DNA of 64,000 nt, from NCBI GenBank assembly GCA_019055375.1, contig JAHQIW010004023.1:27556-91555 (forward strand). Reading direction: 5' to 3'. Origin of the DNA: Parelaphostrongylus tenuis. Taxonomy: Eukaryota; Nematoda; Chromadorea; Rhabditida; Metastrongylidae. The notes below the pieces were generated by a model. It was given only the letters and a program-made list of their open reading frames with translations. It searched no databases and was not told where the DNA came from. A program made the translations under genes and the position numbers. Positions 12,111-23,180 of the stretch are shown here, in pieces; positions within the stretch are counted from its first letter, which is position 1; each line of letters opens with the position of its first letter.

Positions 12111-14170
12111 GGCGAGAGAGAAACATCAGTGTTTCACAAGCGCACATTTCACGCCGAACAGAGCTCTTCCATTAGACTATCAGTATTCATTCGATAGCTT
12201 AAGATGCAAGAATTCTAACTCCGTGCTTGATTTCTAGAAAGACTGGTTAACTGCAGTGTAGGAGGGGAAACAAGATCTAGGTTTACATTTTCTGTGAACT
12301 TGTTTACCGGCCAAACTACGGTCGAAATGCCTGGTGGCCGCAGATTCAGTGCGACTGTGCGCTATTGATTGATCGAAATGCGTTGAGGCGTCACATATAG
12401 AGTGCAGATTTCGTCATTTGGTTACGAACTTTTTCTCCGTTTCCAATGAAAGTGCACAGGAAACTTTCGATTGCTATACTGTAAGATATTCAGCGCGGAC
12501 TTTGAAGAACATAATATAAATTCAAATTCTACGAAGTTGTAGAAGGGTGTTCTCAAAAAGTCTATGTAGCGCAACAAAGGTTTTACCTTTTGTGTGATTA
12601 ATAAAATTCCTATGAAGAATTCTTACATGACAAAGGGCTTTCTTTCTTTAACAGTAACCATCTAACAGGCTAGAACCGTTTTGAAGCTTTGAAATGAAAC
12701 AGTAAATAGAGAAGATCGTTAGCTTCTCGAACAAAAAAAAAGAGTTTTCCATGTACTAATCCCTTAAGGAAAAATTTTTTGTAGGCATTGCTTACCAAAA
12801 CACTTATGCTAGGAAGAAAAAAGATCAATACAAAATAGAGCAGCTGCTCACTTTTGTTTAGTAGCACAGATTTTTGAGCCTATCCCTTTTTTCGATAAGA
12901 AGTTTTTTCAAGGAGCGTTACTAATCATTCGAAAGCTCAAATGTCGATGTCCTGGTGCGCAGCCGCTCTTTCCAATGAAGCCTCTTATAATGCTGAAAAA
13001 CTCAAACGAAATTACTTCCACAAGAACATGATTCTCACCCGACAGAATTTTTTCTTTTGACTGCTAGCAATTGTCTGATAGCTTACAATTTATCAATTTC
13101 AGAACTGTGATTATTTTCTGAAAAGAGCAAATCTCTGCAACTTAACAATGAAGAAAAGATTGATTTACATGAGCGAACAAGTGCTCTTTAGCCAATTCAC
13201 GAGCTGCTGGGTGAGGCAGCAAAATGAGCTGACGGGATAATCGGCCGATTTTTGAGCATAAGGATGCGTAGAAAAATTCACTTAGTATCTGAATGTCTTC
13301 GAGCCACGGTTGGAGCAATAGGACGCTTTGGTTTTCTGAGTTCCATCAAAGTGATTATAGTAATAATTAATTTATCCGTATTCTGCAAGGTAAAGTAATT
13401 TTAGCCTTTTTGCAGCCGAGGTCATAAGTTTTATCTGCAGTTTTTTCCAAAGCAAATCCTAAACGAAAAACATAAATCGCATTAGCATAGGATTGCTCGA
13501 AAGTCGATCAATAATTGCCAACTCGTAATGCCGCCTCACCCAGCGGCCGTGAATTGACCAAAGACCACCCTGATGGCGCATGAAAATTCAATGTTATTTT
13601 TCCTGCCGCTCTGCAGAAAAGCGCTCTTTCCATAAAATAAGCTCCGCTTTGGAATCAATGTATGTTATGCTGTCGAATAATTATTAATGCGCCAAAGAAG
13701 AGCCCTGTCTGGCAAGAAATATGCTCTTGTAAAACATAATCCTGTTTGAATTTTTCAGCGTTGTAAAATGGTCTTCGTAAAATGCCAAATATGCATTCGC
13801 ATGACTGAGGTTTAAGCATACAAATGACAAGTAACACTCTTTTTGCAAACTTCTTATGCAGCGTAGAGAATAGGCTCATATGTTTGTGCTACCAAGCGAA
13901 AAAGACTTAGGCAGCCAGTTTAGGCAGGATGTTCTGCTCGCTTGTGTGAATTAATATCTACAATAACTAGAAAGCCACAACGAACTTCAGAAAGATGCGA
14001 CAAGCAAGGTAGTGCCTTTTAAGCGTTAAATATTTCAAACATAATCGAATGCATACCTGGTCCATGCATAACTTTGCAGAAAGATACCAATGTATCGTGT
14101 TCGCTGTAATTCCAGTGACCCACTATTTAATTAACTTGGAATTCTCCAACAACTCACACTGTTTTCTTTC
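12111..14170. repeat. Dispersed R2-type repeats and unassigned sequence
   Basis: R2 landmarks occur at about 12110-12500, 12960-13070 and 13610-13800 (a block also present at 23.39-23.56 and 50.88-50.96 kb). An inverted pair, 13189-13221 (CCAATTCACGAGCTGCTGGG...) and 13531-13563 (...CAGCGGCCGTGAATTG), is related to the palindrome at 23.2 kb. Open frames at 12670-12867 and 13655-13879 (minus) lie in repeat and are not called. Confidence 0.45.
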
Positions 14171-14173
14171 TAG

Positions 14174-14378
14174 GCCAAAAGTCGAAGTGATGTACTACAA
14201 TTCAACCAAACAGTCAACATTTTGACGACCTCGCCTTCTTGATGGAGTGAAAAGCGTTTTAAAAGCATTTTGGAAAAGCACTATTGATCTTAACATGAAC
14301 CGGACGGAGGAATACCTCGCAATCTCATGGGATATGAACTATATAAGATGTTATTGCAGTGTAGGAGCGCATTCGGCG
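14174..14378 (+). pseudogene. Candidate exon, unknown protein, with in-frame stop
   Basis: A strong acceptor (TTTCTTTCTAG) is followed by a frame reading PKVEVMYYNSTKQSTF, a TGA, then RPRLLDGVKSVLKAFW and about 35 more codons, including NMNRTEEYLAISWD, before TAA at 14379. Both sides of the stop read in the same frame with protein-like composition. That suggests one former exon broken by a nonsense change. No family is recognised. A SINE-like unit begins immediately downstream. Confidence 0.3.
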
Positions 14379-14379
14379 T

Positions 14380-14535
14380 AATAGCTCAAAAGACTTTCGC
14401 GTCGCACAAAAGGTCAGTGGTTCGATTTCAAGCGCAATGCTCACCAAAACCATCCATCCTTCCAGGGCCGATGAAGTGGTACCAGACTGGTCTCAGACTT
14501 GGCTGAGACGAAAGCAGCACTGACTCCATACAGAT
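14380..14535 (+). repeat. tRNA-derived SINE, family C-like
   Basis: AGGTCAGTGGTTCGATTTC acts as a B-box. A tail follows with CCAGACTGGTCTCAGACTTGG...GCAGCACTGACTCC, matching the tail style of the 3.19 and 27.13 kb units. The 5' half is poorly tRNA-like. Confidence 0.4.
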
Positions 14536-15765
14536 GTATGCCACCGCGAATCATCGTAGAAGCCAAATGTGTATCAGTCACCTCAAACAAAGTTGGAAAT
14601 TGAAGACGAATCCACGAAACACCCTACAGATACTGATGAACGTTGAGAGCTATGTCTTCACTTTGATGTGGAAGGTGATTGCCGTATTTGACGGACTGGG
14701 CTGTAGGCAACCTCGTCTTTCTAGGTCTTGAAAAATGGAAAACACAAAAACGTTAGTTTTTCGAATCAACTGTATTTCAACCTTGAATTCATCTTACAAA
14801 GGAAAGATGTGCATTTAGTGAGCGTTTTGCCCTTTCCAGGCATTTGTTGTTTCAGTTTTGAGAGACGACTGTTCATTAGGCTCTCCATAAATTGAATAAT
14901 CCAGAGTTTCTCTTACAAGCGAATGCGAGGCTGTTCATACAGAATTTATTGCATAGATGGATAGATCAGAATAGTGAGAGATTGGTCTCCGTTTTGGAGG
15001 TGCGATTTTCTTCAGAGCTTATAAAGGTCACATAGAATGTAGTCTTTCCAATTGAACACCTTCATAAACATAGCAAGTAACGTAACTGAGATATTTTCGA
15101 ATTACATTGTAGATTCCTTTTCTTTGAAACACTTAGACTTCTGTTATCTACGAGTCTTACAGTTGTTCACTGCAGAGAGCCTCTATGAGCATCACATTGG
15201 ATAAGAGTGTGCTTGGCTCGGGTTGAAAAATTGGTCTGTGCCATGATGTGAGGTTACACGCGATTATAAAACTCTTCACTTTACGGTTCATGCTTTGAGC
15301 CTTGGTATTTATTCAACACCTTCAGTAGTTTCCGCCCAGAAGTTTAGGAGTACTGCGCGAGTATGGTGCCGTCCTAGTAAAATATTTCATTCAACAATGC
15401 TCCAACTAGGTATCCGTTTATACGAAAGCAAAGTGGTCTATCTGCTTTGCCGTTGCATTTGTCCCCTCATGTCATACAAGAAATCATGTATGCCATACCA
15501 AATCTCATGCAGTCATCTTCTATAGAGCTAGGATTAATTGCGCAGTCGCTCGCTTTTCGGAGGGCTGCACACTGTCACGGACTGGATAGCCCCTTGACTA
15601 AATTGAGCGTTTTTCGATCACCGCTATCGTTGTTTCCAAACTTATCAGGTCTCACATATCAAGTAAGTAGATCTTTTGTAAATATTTGAATAAATTATGC
15701 AACATGTTGCAAAATGTGTAATATTCCTGCGGAACGCATTGTAGTTTGGAAAATCGTGATAACTT
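14536..15765. other. No recognisable gene
   Basis: Open frames up to 92 codons occur (15295-15525, 15447-15689), but they show no domain, and the last ones run into the fold-back element starting near 15.77 kb. Confidence 0.35.
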
Positions 15766-15770
15766 TGTAT

Positions 15771-16455
15771 TTCAACAGATCCTTTCATTATCATTTCAGC
15801 CAACATTTCATGTGTTCTGGTAAGGACAATACAGCACAATACACGTGTTCGTCCTTACGGAGTCAGTCGGGCAGAACGCGTCGTCTTTCCATCTTTTTTA
15901 TTGATCAGCTCTTTCGGCAGCCCTACTCTTCCTACAGAGAGGCATCGAAGACGAACGTTTTACACTCTACGTCAAGTGGAATTTTCACCTAACACAGAGT
16001 GTTGCATACTCGATTGCTCTTTGGCTGATATTTTTCTCATATTATACTTTTATTTCGAGCGTTTTATCAAGACCGCGCTCAAATTTCAACAGATCCTTCA
16101 TTATTATTTGAGCCAAAATGTAATGTAGTCAGGTCAGGGCTCTTGTACAGCCCGATATGCGTGTTTCGTCCTTACAGACTCAAAAAATACCAGCCAAAGA
16201 GCAATTAACACGTAATACTCTGTGTTAGGTGGAAATTTCACTTGACATAGAGTGTAAAACGTTCGTCTTCGATACTTCTCTGTAGGGAGAGTGGGGCTCG
16301 CGAGAGAACTGGCTAATTAAAAGATCAAAAGACGACGGGTTCTGCCCGACTGGCGAGTCTGTAAGGACGAAACGCGTGTATTTTGCTGTACAAGAGCCCT
16401 TTCCAGACCACATGACATGTTTGGCTCAAATAATAAGGAAAGGATCTTTTGAAAT
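15771..16455. mobile_element. Fold-back (long inverted repeat) element
   Basis: The left arm (about 15771-16031) is the reverse complement of the right arm (about 16188-16455). Examples are CACCTAACACAGAGTGTT at 15988 against its mirror near 16212-16231, and TTCAACAGATCC at the left end against GGATCTTTTGAAATTTGAG at the right. The spacer (about 16032-16187) holds a third partial copy of the arm sequence (AAATTTCAACAGATCCTT...TTATTTGAGCC near 16080). No transposase is encoded. This is a non-autonomous fold-back or MITE-like element; related single arms occur at about 32.5-32.8 and 61.9-62.4 kb. Confidence 0.7.
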
Positions 16456-16795
16456 TTGAGTATGGTCTCAACAAAACACTCGAAATAAAGGTATAACTTT
16501 GTATTTTATCAGTATTTGACCAGCACTAATATGATGTTTCTTATTGACGCTGATAATTTTGATGAACTTTGGTCTAGAATTATTATTCTGTTTATTTGCC
16601 TATTTCAGGAGCGTTCAAGTTATGGATTGTGAAAGTCAACGTAACTAGTAGCTGCGTTGCACAAGACAAGAATGGAAACTGTCGACATTGGTGAAATCCA
16701 AGTCAGCAAGTGTATACAGCGCTGTGCAACGTTCTAACTTTCAACGAAATCGGGAGCGTTCGATGCTCAGAATGGTTCGCAAGGCAAGTGATCAG
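16456..16795. other. Unassigned spacer
   Basis: AT-rich sequence between the fold-back element and the third Tc1-like relic; nothing recognised. Confidence 0.35.
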
Positions 16796-16799
16796 TGAG

Positions 16800-17520
16800 G
16801 GGAGCGTCCCAAATTATCAAGAATAAGGTGAAGCTGCACAGTCACAGCAACGCTCATGTTCATTTATAGACAAACAGATGAAAGGAGAACGCTTTTCAGA
16901 GGCTCACTGTATGATTCGCTTGATAGCTGCTCGTTTGGCGAAACTATCTTTATTGACACAAAAATTTTCACAGTCAAACCACTCAACGATCTCTAAATCT
17001 ACTACAAATTGTAAAGAAGGGTCAGCGAGGTTTGTAGCAGCAAGAACCATGTGCCGTACTCATTTTCCGACCTCTATGGAAGTAGAGGCCGGTATTTACG
17101 TCATCGGAAAGGCGCCATCAGTTTTCATCAACTGTAATTCAAGATGACCGCTGCCCAGCAATTTTCAGCAAGATTTACGGAGTGCAGCGAAGCTTAGAAG
17201 TACTCAACACTTTGGTATCGTCAAATTTACGCTCTAGCAATACTAACCCGAGGCATATTTGGAAGCTTAATGATTGCCATTTGCCTAGAGGTGCTCCCGC
17301 ACTTCTGGCGTGAGGGCCCTTGAATGTCAAAGTCGCTGGATCTGAACCCAAGGATTGCATCGCATGACCCATAATGGAGGAGACAGTTCCGGCTATTTGT
17401 TATGCTAGCGTAGATGCGTTTGAAAGCGCACAACAAGTACTTGGACCGAAATTACGGTTGGAGAGGTGGTGAGCATCGTTCAAAAAAGTTGCAAGCGACT
17501 CCATGAATGCATATACGATA
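16800..17520 (+). pseudogene. Degraded Tc1-like DNA transposase, copy 3
   Basis: The most legible of the three relics. It has a GRPK-like start (ERPKLSR) near 16801; GETIFIDTKIFTVKPLND near 16938-16990, matching the block around the first catalytic acidic residue (normally LFTDEKIFTVE); CRTHFPTSMEVEAG near 17050-17090 (normally FP.SVMVWAGI); VIGKAPSVFINCN near 17100-17137 (normally TGKTPLVFI); and KSLDLNP near 17330 (normally SPDLNP). Frame changes and stops separate these blocks, so it is inactive. Orientation and flanks match the 6.35 kb copy. Confidence 0.75.
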
Positions 17521-17956
17521 AAGGCTGTATTTTTTAGAACTTATTACAAGGCTCTTTCTTCATGTTACAATTGCTGACCTAGAAAACGCATTTACTCATT
17601 CAACTGACTGAATTCGTTTGCTTACAGAGTGTTTTTCCACTGCTGAAATGTCTTTGAAGATATCAAAACTTTCAAGCACTTTATATATAGGGCATATATC
17701 CTATTGCCGTAGCTAAGCAATGCTGTCGCCTACCTACAAAACTTTCTTAAAATTTTTGGTAAAGTTTGGCAAAAATTATTGCTATAGGAGGAAGGAGAGC
17801 TTTCATTATTCTCCCAAAAAGAGGTAGTGTACCATCGATGACTGAATAAATGGCTTAGGTCAGAGTACTGTTTACTCTTAAAACTTGATCGTGGCTCCAT
17901 TGGATCGACTGTTTTCAAAACCTCGCGATTAACATTGAGTATAATTTCTAAAGAAT
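17521..17956. repeat. Tc1-flanking repeat block
   Basis: Matches 7.1-7.4 kb and 58.6-58.85 kb (CTATAGGAGGAAGGAGAG...GAGGTAGTGTA). Nothing coding is supported. Confidence 0.4.
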
Positions 17957-17957
17957 G

Positions 17958-18242
17958 TGTGGAGCCTAACCCGGGGTTGGTACACCAGAGCCATACAAAA
18001 GTGCTTCGGAAATCTCGCTCTCCTCGTCAGTGACCCACGTCCCATTTTAAAATTTGCCTTGTAGCAAAGAGGGAGGCGTATGTGGTGATGACATAGTGTA
18101 CAATGACACTGTGCCATCACCGCCCTTTAGCAGATAGGTCGCAGCTGGTAGATACAAAATGACGAGGAGGTCGAGACCTCCAAAACACGCGTGTGTGGCT
18201 GTGGCGTACCAACCTCGGGTAAGGCTTTAAACACTCTCTATC
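17958..18242. mobile_element. Fold-back element (GTTGGTAC family)
   Basis: The left arm at about 17958-18030 (CCGGGGTTGGTACACCAGAG...CTCTCCTCGTCA) mirrors the right arm at about 18148-18242 (TGACGAGGAGGTCGAGACCTCC...GTACCAACCTCGGG). The centre carries GGGAGGCGTATGTGGTGATG. The same arm sequence forms the larger inverted repeat at 40.57-41.17 kb and a lone arm at 37.86-37.99 kb, so this is a small family of non-autonomous hairpin elements. Confidence 0.65.
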
Positions 18243-19320
18243 TGGAGTAATATGCTCTTCAACAAATTCCACTGCATGTAGATGACTTTCTAAATAAACA
18301 TTTGACAATGGCCGACCAGCAGCAAGGTCGAGAGGATCTCTTGCCTTGATTAAAATAATAAATCATGCTTTTGAAGCATAAAGTTATGAATTGGTTACAA
18401 GGGAACAATCAATGCCGGCCTCATTCCCCGTTCAGGAATTTCTCATAAGATTGTTGGTAATCATTTGAAATCTAAAATCTCTAGCTACTGCGACAACCAA
18501 CCGTTTCTTAGAAAAGTCCGTTTATGAGAAGCCAGCGAAAGATAAATATCTGTGCCTCACCCGCGCATATTTCGCGTAGGACACAACCCGTCCATTTAAC
18601 TATCAGTAATCATTCGACTGCGTAATATTTGAGAATGCTAACTCCATGGATATTCTCGAAAGACCGTTTCAGCGCAATGTAACTTTTTGCTGATTAATCA
18701 TCGGTAGTGCTGTCAGATGACCGCAGATTCGATGCAACAGCGCATTCTATCAATCGAAATACGTTGAGCCATCACATGTGGAGTGCGATTTTCATTCAAT
18801 TAGGAATTCTCTCTTCGATTCGTCAAAAATTCCAGAAAAAAGCGCATGATTTTGATCTTGCAGGTTTTTTCTACACAATCATTTATTCATGACTCTTCAG
18901 GCGAATTACTGCAAAATTTGTGCGGCCTATGTAATAAAAAATTTCTTTTGAATATTACGGCGTCATAAAAGTGTATTTTTAGAGTGCGACTATAACGCAA
19001 TAGAAAGATTTTAGCTTTCGAATGTTTACTAACACTCTTATGAAAACTTCTTGTCTGTCGAGAGAAATCGTTTCCTCAATTTTAGCCATCTAACAGGAAA
19101 TAGTCATAACAACCTATGCAATGAAACGGTATTCAGAGAAGACTCCTAGTCTTTGGACAACAAAAAAAATTTTCCGTGAATAATACCCTGCAGGGAACAT
19201 TTCTTTGTAGGAATTGCCCACCAAAACACTTGTGCTGGATGTGGTGATGGCAAATATAGAAGCATGGCAAATGGTCTTGTGACAGAAAGCAAATGTCACT
19301 TTTAAGTGCATTTCGTGTAA
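18243..19320. repeat. Dispersed R2-type repeats
   Basis: R2 blocks at 18430-18670 (ATTTCGCGTAGGACACAA..., AATCATTCGACTGCGTAA) and their inverted counterparts at 18900-19300 (GGAATTGCCCACCAAAACAC, TTGTGCTGGATGTGGTGATGG). No gene supported. Confidence 0.4.
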
Positions 19321-20640
19321 TACACTATTTCATACATAAGTACCCGGCTTAACTCTCAATCTTCGATCATCTTCCTTCTGTCCCAGGCGTTAAAAGAGTT
19401 GCTTCTTTCAAGAGCTTTTGGAAAATCTTTTACAGGATATTTCCACATCATCATCATAGAGGTGTTTTCCACGTTCTAAAAGCTGATTTGTGCCATCATT
19501 CACAAATTCATTGCCCTTTTTTCTGTCCCACTACTTAGTTTTTCGTAATTTTCGCTGTCCAGGCATATTGTCGTATTTTACACTGCTTTCTATAACATGA
19601 AAGCAATAACGTAACATGCAAGATGGAGTGCGATAACAAATTGCTTGCTAAGTTTGATGTCACGTTCATCAATGATATTGAACAACGGGAGCTTTTTCAA
19701 TTGACTTTGCCTATCTTTTCTTCACCTTCTTTCTTTACTTCACTATTTTACAAGCGATCATATGTGTTTTAAAACTTTCAATCCAATCGAAATAAGAATA
19801 TGATAGCTGAGATCAGATTTATTACGAGTTTTTGCGTTGGCTTAAATTCCTGTCCTCATGAAAGTTGCGATGTTAAAAAAGGAAAATATCAAGATTTCCA
19901 TCTAACTTCTTGATCATTTTGATTGGCGGCATATCTTAACTAATTAGCACGGATTTCGCTGACCATCACAGTGATATTGTGAACAGTCGAAGATCCAATG
20001 ATTTCTGAACGAATATCTTTTCGCCCATATCGTCAGCGAAAGCGTTTGCAAGGTTTGAGACGAATATATTGTTGGTTGAGCCTGCAATCTGGAGGCTAGA
20101 TTAGGCTTGTTAGAGATGTGCTCAGCACGATAAGCAATCACAGCCATTGTGGATAGAAAAATTGATGTCGGAGACAATTCTTGAATAGTCGTTTGACTAA
20201 TGTTTGACTAATGATTCATGGCGCCAATTAGAGGCGTATAAAATTATGAGGGATATCACCAAAGAATGCTCTGTTATGATTGTTTCACTGCCGACTGCTA
20301 CATAGCAGAATGTCGACATGAAAAGAAACTGTCCTCGGCTGACACGCGGTAATAGGAAAGCAGCACATGCCAGGCACATCCCATTCATCCGCGCACTATG
20401 TCTGGGGACTCTGCTTCCCTACCGCCGCGTACGGCTTCGTATCGCAGACCCGCCCCGCCCATCATAAATTCAAATGCACCACTTCATTCCTCCATCCTCT
20501 TGATTGTCGACGCCAACCTGGAACTCGACCATTGCTTGTGGGATACTCTTCGCTCCTCGTATTGCCCAATCGGACTTAGACATCCGGTGGCTGACGGACA
20601 TTCTACCGGGTATCAGTCGGTCTCGACATGGAACCCAATC
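19320..20640 (+). repeat. Dispersed repeat R1, copy
   Basis: Collinear with 59.96-61.3 kb and partly with 30.65-31.23 and 38.01-38.76 kb. Shared blocks include a GAGTGCGATA.CAATTGCT segment, a CAACGGAAGCTCTTT-like segment, a CATCACAGTGATATTGTGAACAG-like segment, and the ATGTCTGGGG...CCCGCCCCGCCC segment. An 88-codon plus-strand frame at 20398-20664 matches an 82-codon frame in the 38.5 kb copy (APPI..NAP.HSS and RSSYCPIG.R.PVADGHST shared), which hints at old coding content. The 3' end (about 20600-20760) joins the inverted-repeat motif of the 36.3 kb tRNA-like element. Confidence 0.55.
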
Positions 20641-21143
20641 ACGCTGACAGATATTGGGTATTAAAGATCAAATGATCTTCGTTATTGTTTAACCGCTTAT
20701 AGTGGTGGTATGATGTTTCAAATATATACCCATTAATGTAGAGCATGTTGAATATGTTTATGCGAAAGTGATCAATCCGGACGATACCTGAGATATGAAT
20801 GCGTACTTATATGTTAAACAGCGGTAAACTTTTTAGCCAATCTCTTCAGCTGAACAGGAACTTTTGATAGAAGTGTTAGCAACTATTCGAAAACTTAAGT
20901 TCCCGGCTACAACTCCTCGCTTGCATTTTTTCAAAACCCTTTTTTAATGCTGTAGCACCGAGAATAAAATATTGTTTTTCACTCGCTTTCCGCCTTTATT
21001 TTTGTCATGCGTATAAATCGCTTGAAGTGCGAAATGCATATCACCAAGTAGAGAATTTTACGTAGTATCAGAGTCTTCGTTTCTATCTGAGGTTCTATCG
21101 ATGCGGTGAAAGTCCCTAATTGAATAACACTATTTTAAACACT
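20641..21143. other. R2-like repeat and unassigned sequence
   Basis: About 20830-21060 resembles the 10.69-10.93 kb block. Nothing coding is supported up to the candidate start codon at 21144. Confidence 0.35.
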
Positions 21144-21211
21144 ATGGATCGCTCCGCCCTGCTGAGCTCCGTAAGTTGGCCGCTAAACAAAGTCGCCGAA
21201 AAGGTTCCTAG
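21144..21211 (+). CDS. Candidate first exon (possibly of USP relic)
   Basis: ATG at 21144 opens a 22-codon frame (MDRSALLSSVSWPLNKVAEK, then VP) that ends at a consensus donor, AG then GTGAGT at 21212. It ends in a phase that joins correctly to the USP-like exon at 21661. Against the link, a complete USP would need a catalytic-cysteine box between them, and none is visible in the 449-bp gap, which is filled with repeat. It may belong to another gene or be chance. Confidence 0.3.
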
Positions 21212-21660
21212 GTGAGTAAAATGTGAATCAAAGCCACAACGACGACTTTTTAGTAAGGTAATCGCCTGCTTCACACCATGTGTCAAAACGGCGGCAACTA
21301 TTTTTTTTCACCACATCGACAGAAACTTTGAATAGAAACGCATGATTCCGATACAACGCAGAATCTTCTACACACTGACGTGCTCTTAATGCTTCCAGCG
21401 ATTTATGCTCGTGGTAGAAATGAAGGCCAAAGGCGAGGGAGAAACAAAATTTTGTTTTAGATTTTACAACATTATAAAATGTTGTTTCGAAAAAAGGGCA
21501 ACGTGGTGTTGTAGCTAGAGATTTAAGCTTTCGAATGATTACTAATATCTAAATGAAAATTTCACGTCCAGTGAATGAGATCGGCTCAAAGATTGTCGCC
21601 TTCTAACAAATAAGTACCTATAAATGTCTATAAAAGACAAGAAAAGTGGTTTCATTGTAG

Positions 21661-22104
21661 GACTGTTCCAAGAAAACTATTGTGGAAGTCAGGTGATGCT
21701 CACGAGTTCTTCTTGTAACTTGTTGACGCTCTAAAATGTGTTGAGAAAGGAAATCACGGCAGGTATGTTAGTATGTGTAAGAACTTGCTTTTATGCTGAA
21801 AATGTTTCTAATTTTTTGAAGAGGAAAGTCACCGTCATCCCCGATAGACAAGATCTTTGGGGCAAATCACGCTGTGAAAGTAAGAAATGCGATCACTTTG
21901 CTAATGCTCAGTAAGCAATAATCTTTAATTTAATTCTTTGTAGTGATCTCCCCCGCTTCGGAATGTGATCGTGAAGCATCAGGATTTTCTGGATCTAAGT
22001 GTTGCTCTACCTCAATATGGCCACGGAGAACCTTCACCTAATACCACTGAGCTCCTTGCACTCAATATTAAAGATGAAAAAATCGAGCTCAGATGTGCCA
22101 AGTA
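21661..22104 (+). pseudogene. Ubiquitin-specific protease (USP) relic, three exons
   Basis: USPs are cysteine proteases (peptidase C19) that remove ubiquitin from proteins. Exon a (21661-21762) reads WKSGDAHEFF, a TAA stop, then LVDALKCVEKGNHG, matching the QDAHEF block between the Cys and His boxes. Exon b (21822-21910) reads SSPIDKIFGANHAVKV, the F.G region. Continuing, a shifted frame reads CDHFANA, suiting the first zinc-binding pair. Exon c (21954-22104) reads VIVKHQDFLDLSVALPQYG, matching the E.FLDLSL block. Borders are good: GTATGT and GTAAGC donors, and TTGTAG acceptors for exons a and c. Exons a and b join in phase. The nonsense codon and two frame breaks (around 21886 and 21954-21966) argue for a pseudogene, though the breaks lie near short A and C runs where assembly errors occur. 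No Cys or His box is visible. Confidence 0.62.
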
Positions 22105-22256
22105 GGCTGCTCTCGCTTTTTTTCCCACAAATCTCAACTTGTAGAGTGTTAGGGGATTCTGCCTAGAAATTTTTTTCAATGTATAATCGGTGTGGCCAAA
22201 ATTATTGGCTTATACACTTCAATAGTATTTGGTTTTCCCTTTTTCACCCTCGCTTT

Positions 22257-22486
22257 ATTTTGGAGGAGGGAATGATGGTAGCGTGATTAGTGATGCACAA
22301 TGCAAAGTTGAACCTCCCACCAACTCTCTGATCAATGCACGCCCTAAGATCCAGCGTGGATATCCTCCTGATATCAAGGGGATCCGCTGGGGTAGTATTC
22401 TACGACACTGTGAAGGAGATGAAATATCTAAGCAAGCGATGATTGCAAAGAGACGAATTGAAAGGTGGGATATGCACGAAGAATAA
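22257..22486 (+). CDS. Candidate terminal exon, unknown protein
   Basis: The frame is open to TAA at 22484 and includes INARPKIQRGYPPDIKGIRW and a charged tail AKRRIERWDMHEE. It follows the USP relic by 150 bp in the same orientation, after a T-rich stretch and a possible acceptor TTTGGAG. It may be a later exon of the same gene (USPs often carry charged insertions) or unrelated. No domain is recognised. Confidence 0.35.
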
Positions 22487-22634
22487 AACGTGGGGACGGG
22501 GTAAATAGAGTGAAAATATCAGCTCCATCTTAACAATGTTACGTGTTAATTTGTGGGTAGCAGGTCATTTCTGTTGAGGAATGATTGGTCACAGTACTGA
22601 TATAGTCAGGCAAATGACTAAGAAAAAGGCAAAG

Positions 22635-22960
22635 GAAGGGCGTCGTTGGTGTAGTGGACAATACGGGAGCCCCAGAAAGATCAATCGGGGTTCGAAAGGT
22701 CCACCTAAAGTACCAGATTTTGCTCATATCCTACTGATCCTGTAATTGTATTCACATCATACTCTGAGGAGACGCTGTGATTAGATGTGATCTGCGACAC
22801 ACACATGGGTCCATGGTTTGATCCCGCACTCAATGCTCATCAAGCTCTCAGCCCTCTATTTCTTCGGAGTTGGTAAAGTGTAATCATACTTGTCTAGGAG
22901 GATAGCATGGGATCGACGATTTGACATCACGATCATTGGGCAGCAGGTCTTTTGATAAAC
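22635..22960. repeat. tRNA-derived SINE units (tandem)
   Basis: 22640-22707 has GGCGTCGTTGGTGTAGTGGAC as an A-box-like start and GGGGTTCGAAAGGTCC as a B-box. A second unit at about 22770-22960 carries GGTTTGATCCCGC and the family C tail (ACTTGTCTAGGAGGATAGCA). Neither folds into a credible tRNA. Confidence 0.5.
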
Positions 22961-23180
22961 TAGCTCTTTCTGATTATAAGGGGATGAATGAAAAACCTTT
23001 CATAATCGCTGGAGAGGGACTTTTCATAAGCGTACGTTGCTACAGAAGGAGATTTCTTGTATTGCAGACATGCATATTTCTAGCCGGACAAAGCTCTTTC
23101 TTAGGGCTATTAGTAAACATTCGATAGCGTAAGCGTTTCTGATTTCAACGCTGTGCTCATATCCTAAAAAAACCCTTTTC
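22961..23180 (+). repeat. Dispersed repeat R2
   Basis: R2 landmarks GCATATTTCTAGCCGGACAAAG and TTAGTAAACATTCGATAGCG, as at 8.05, 18.6, 50.9 and 59.3 kb. Confidence 0.45.
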
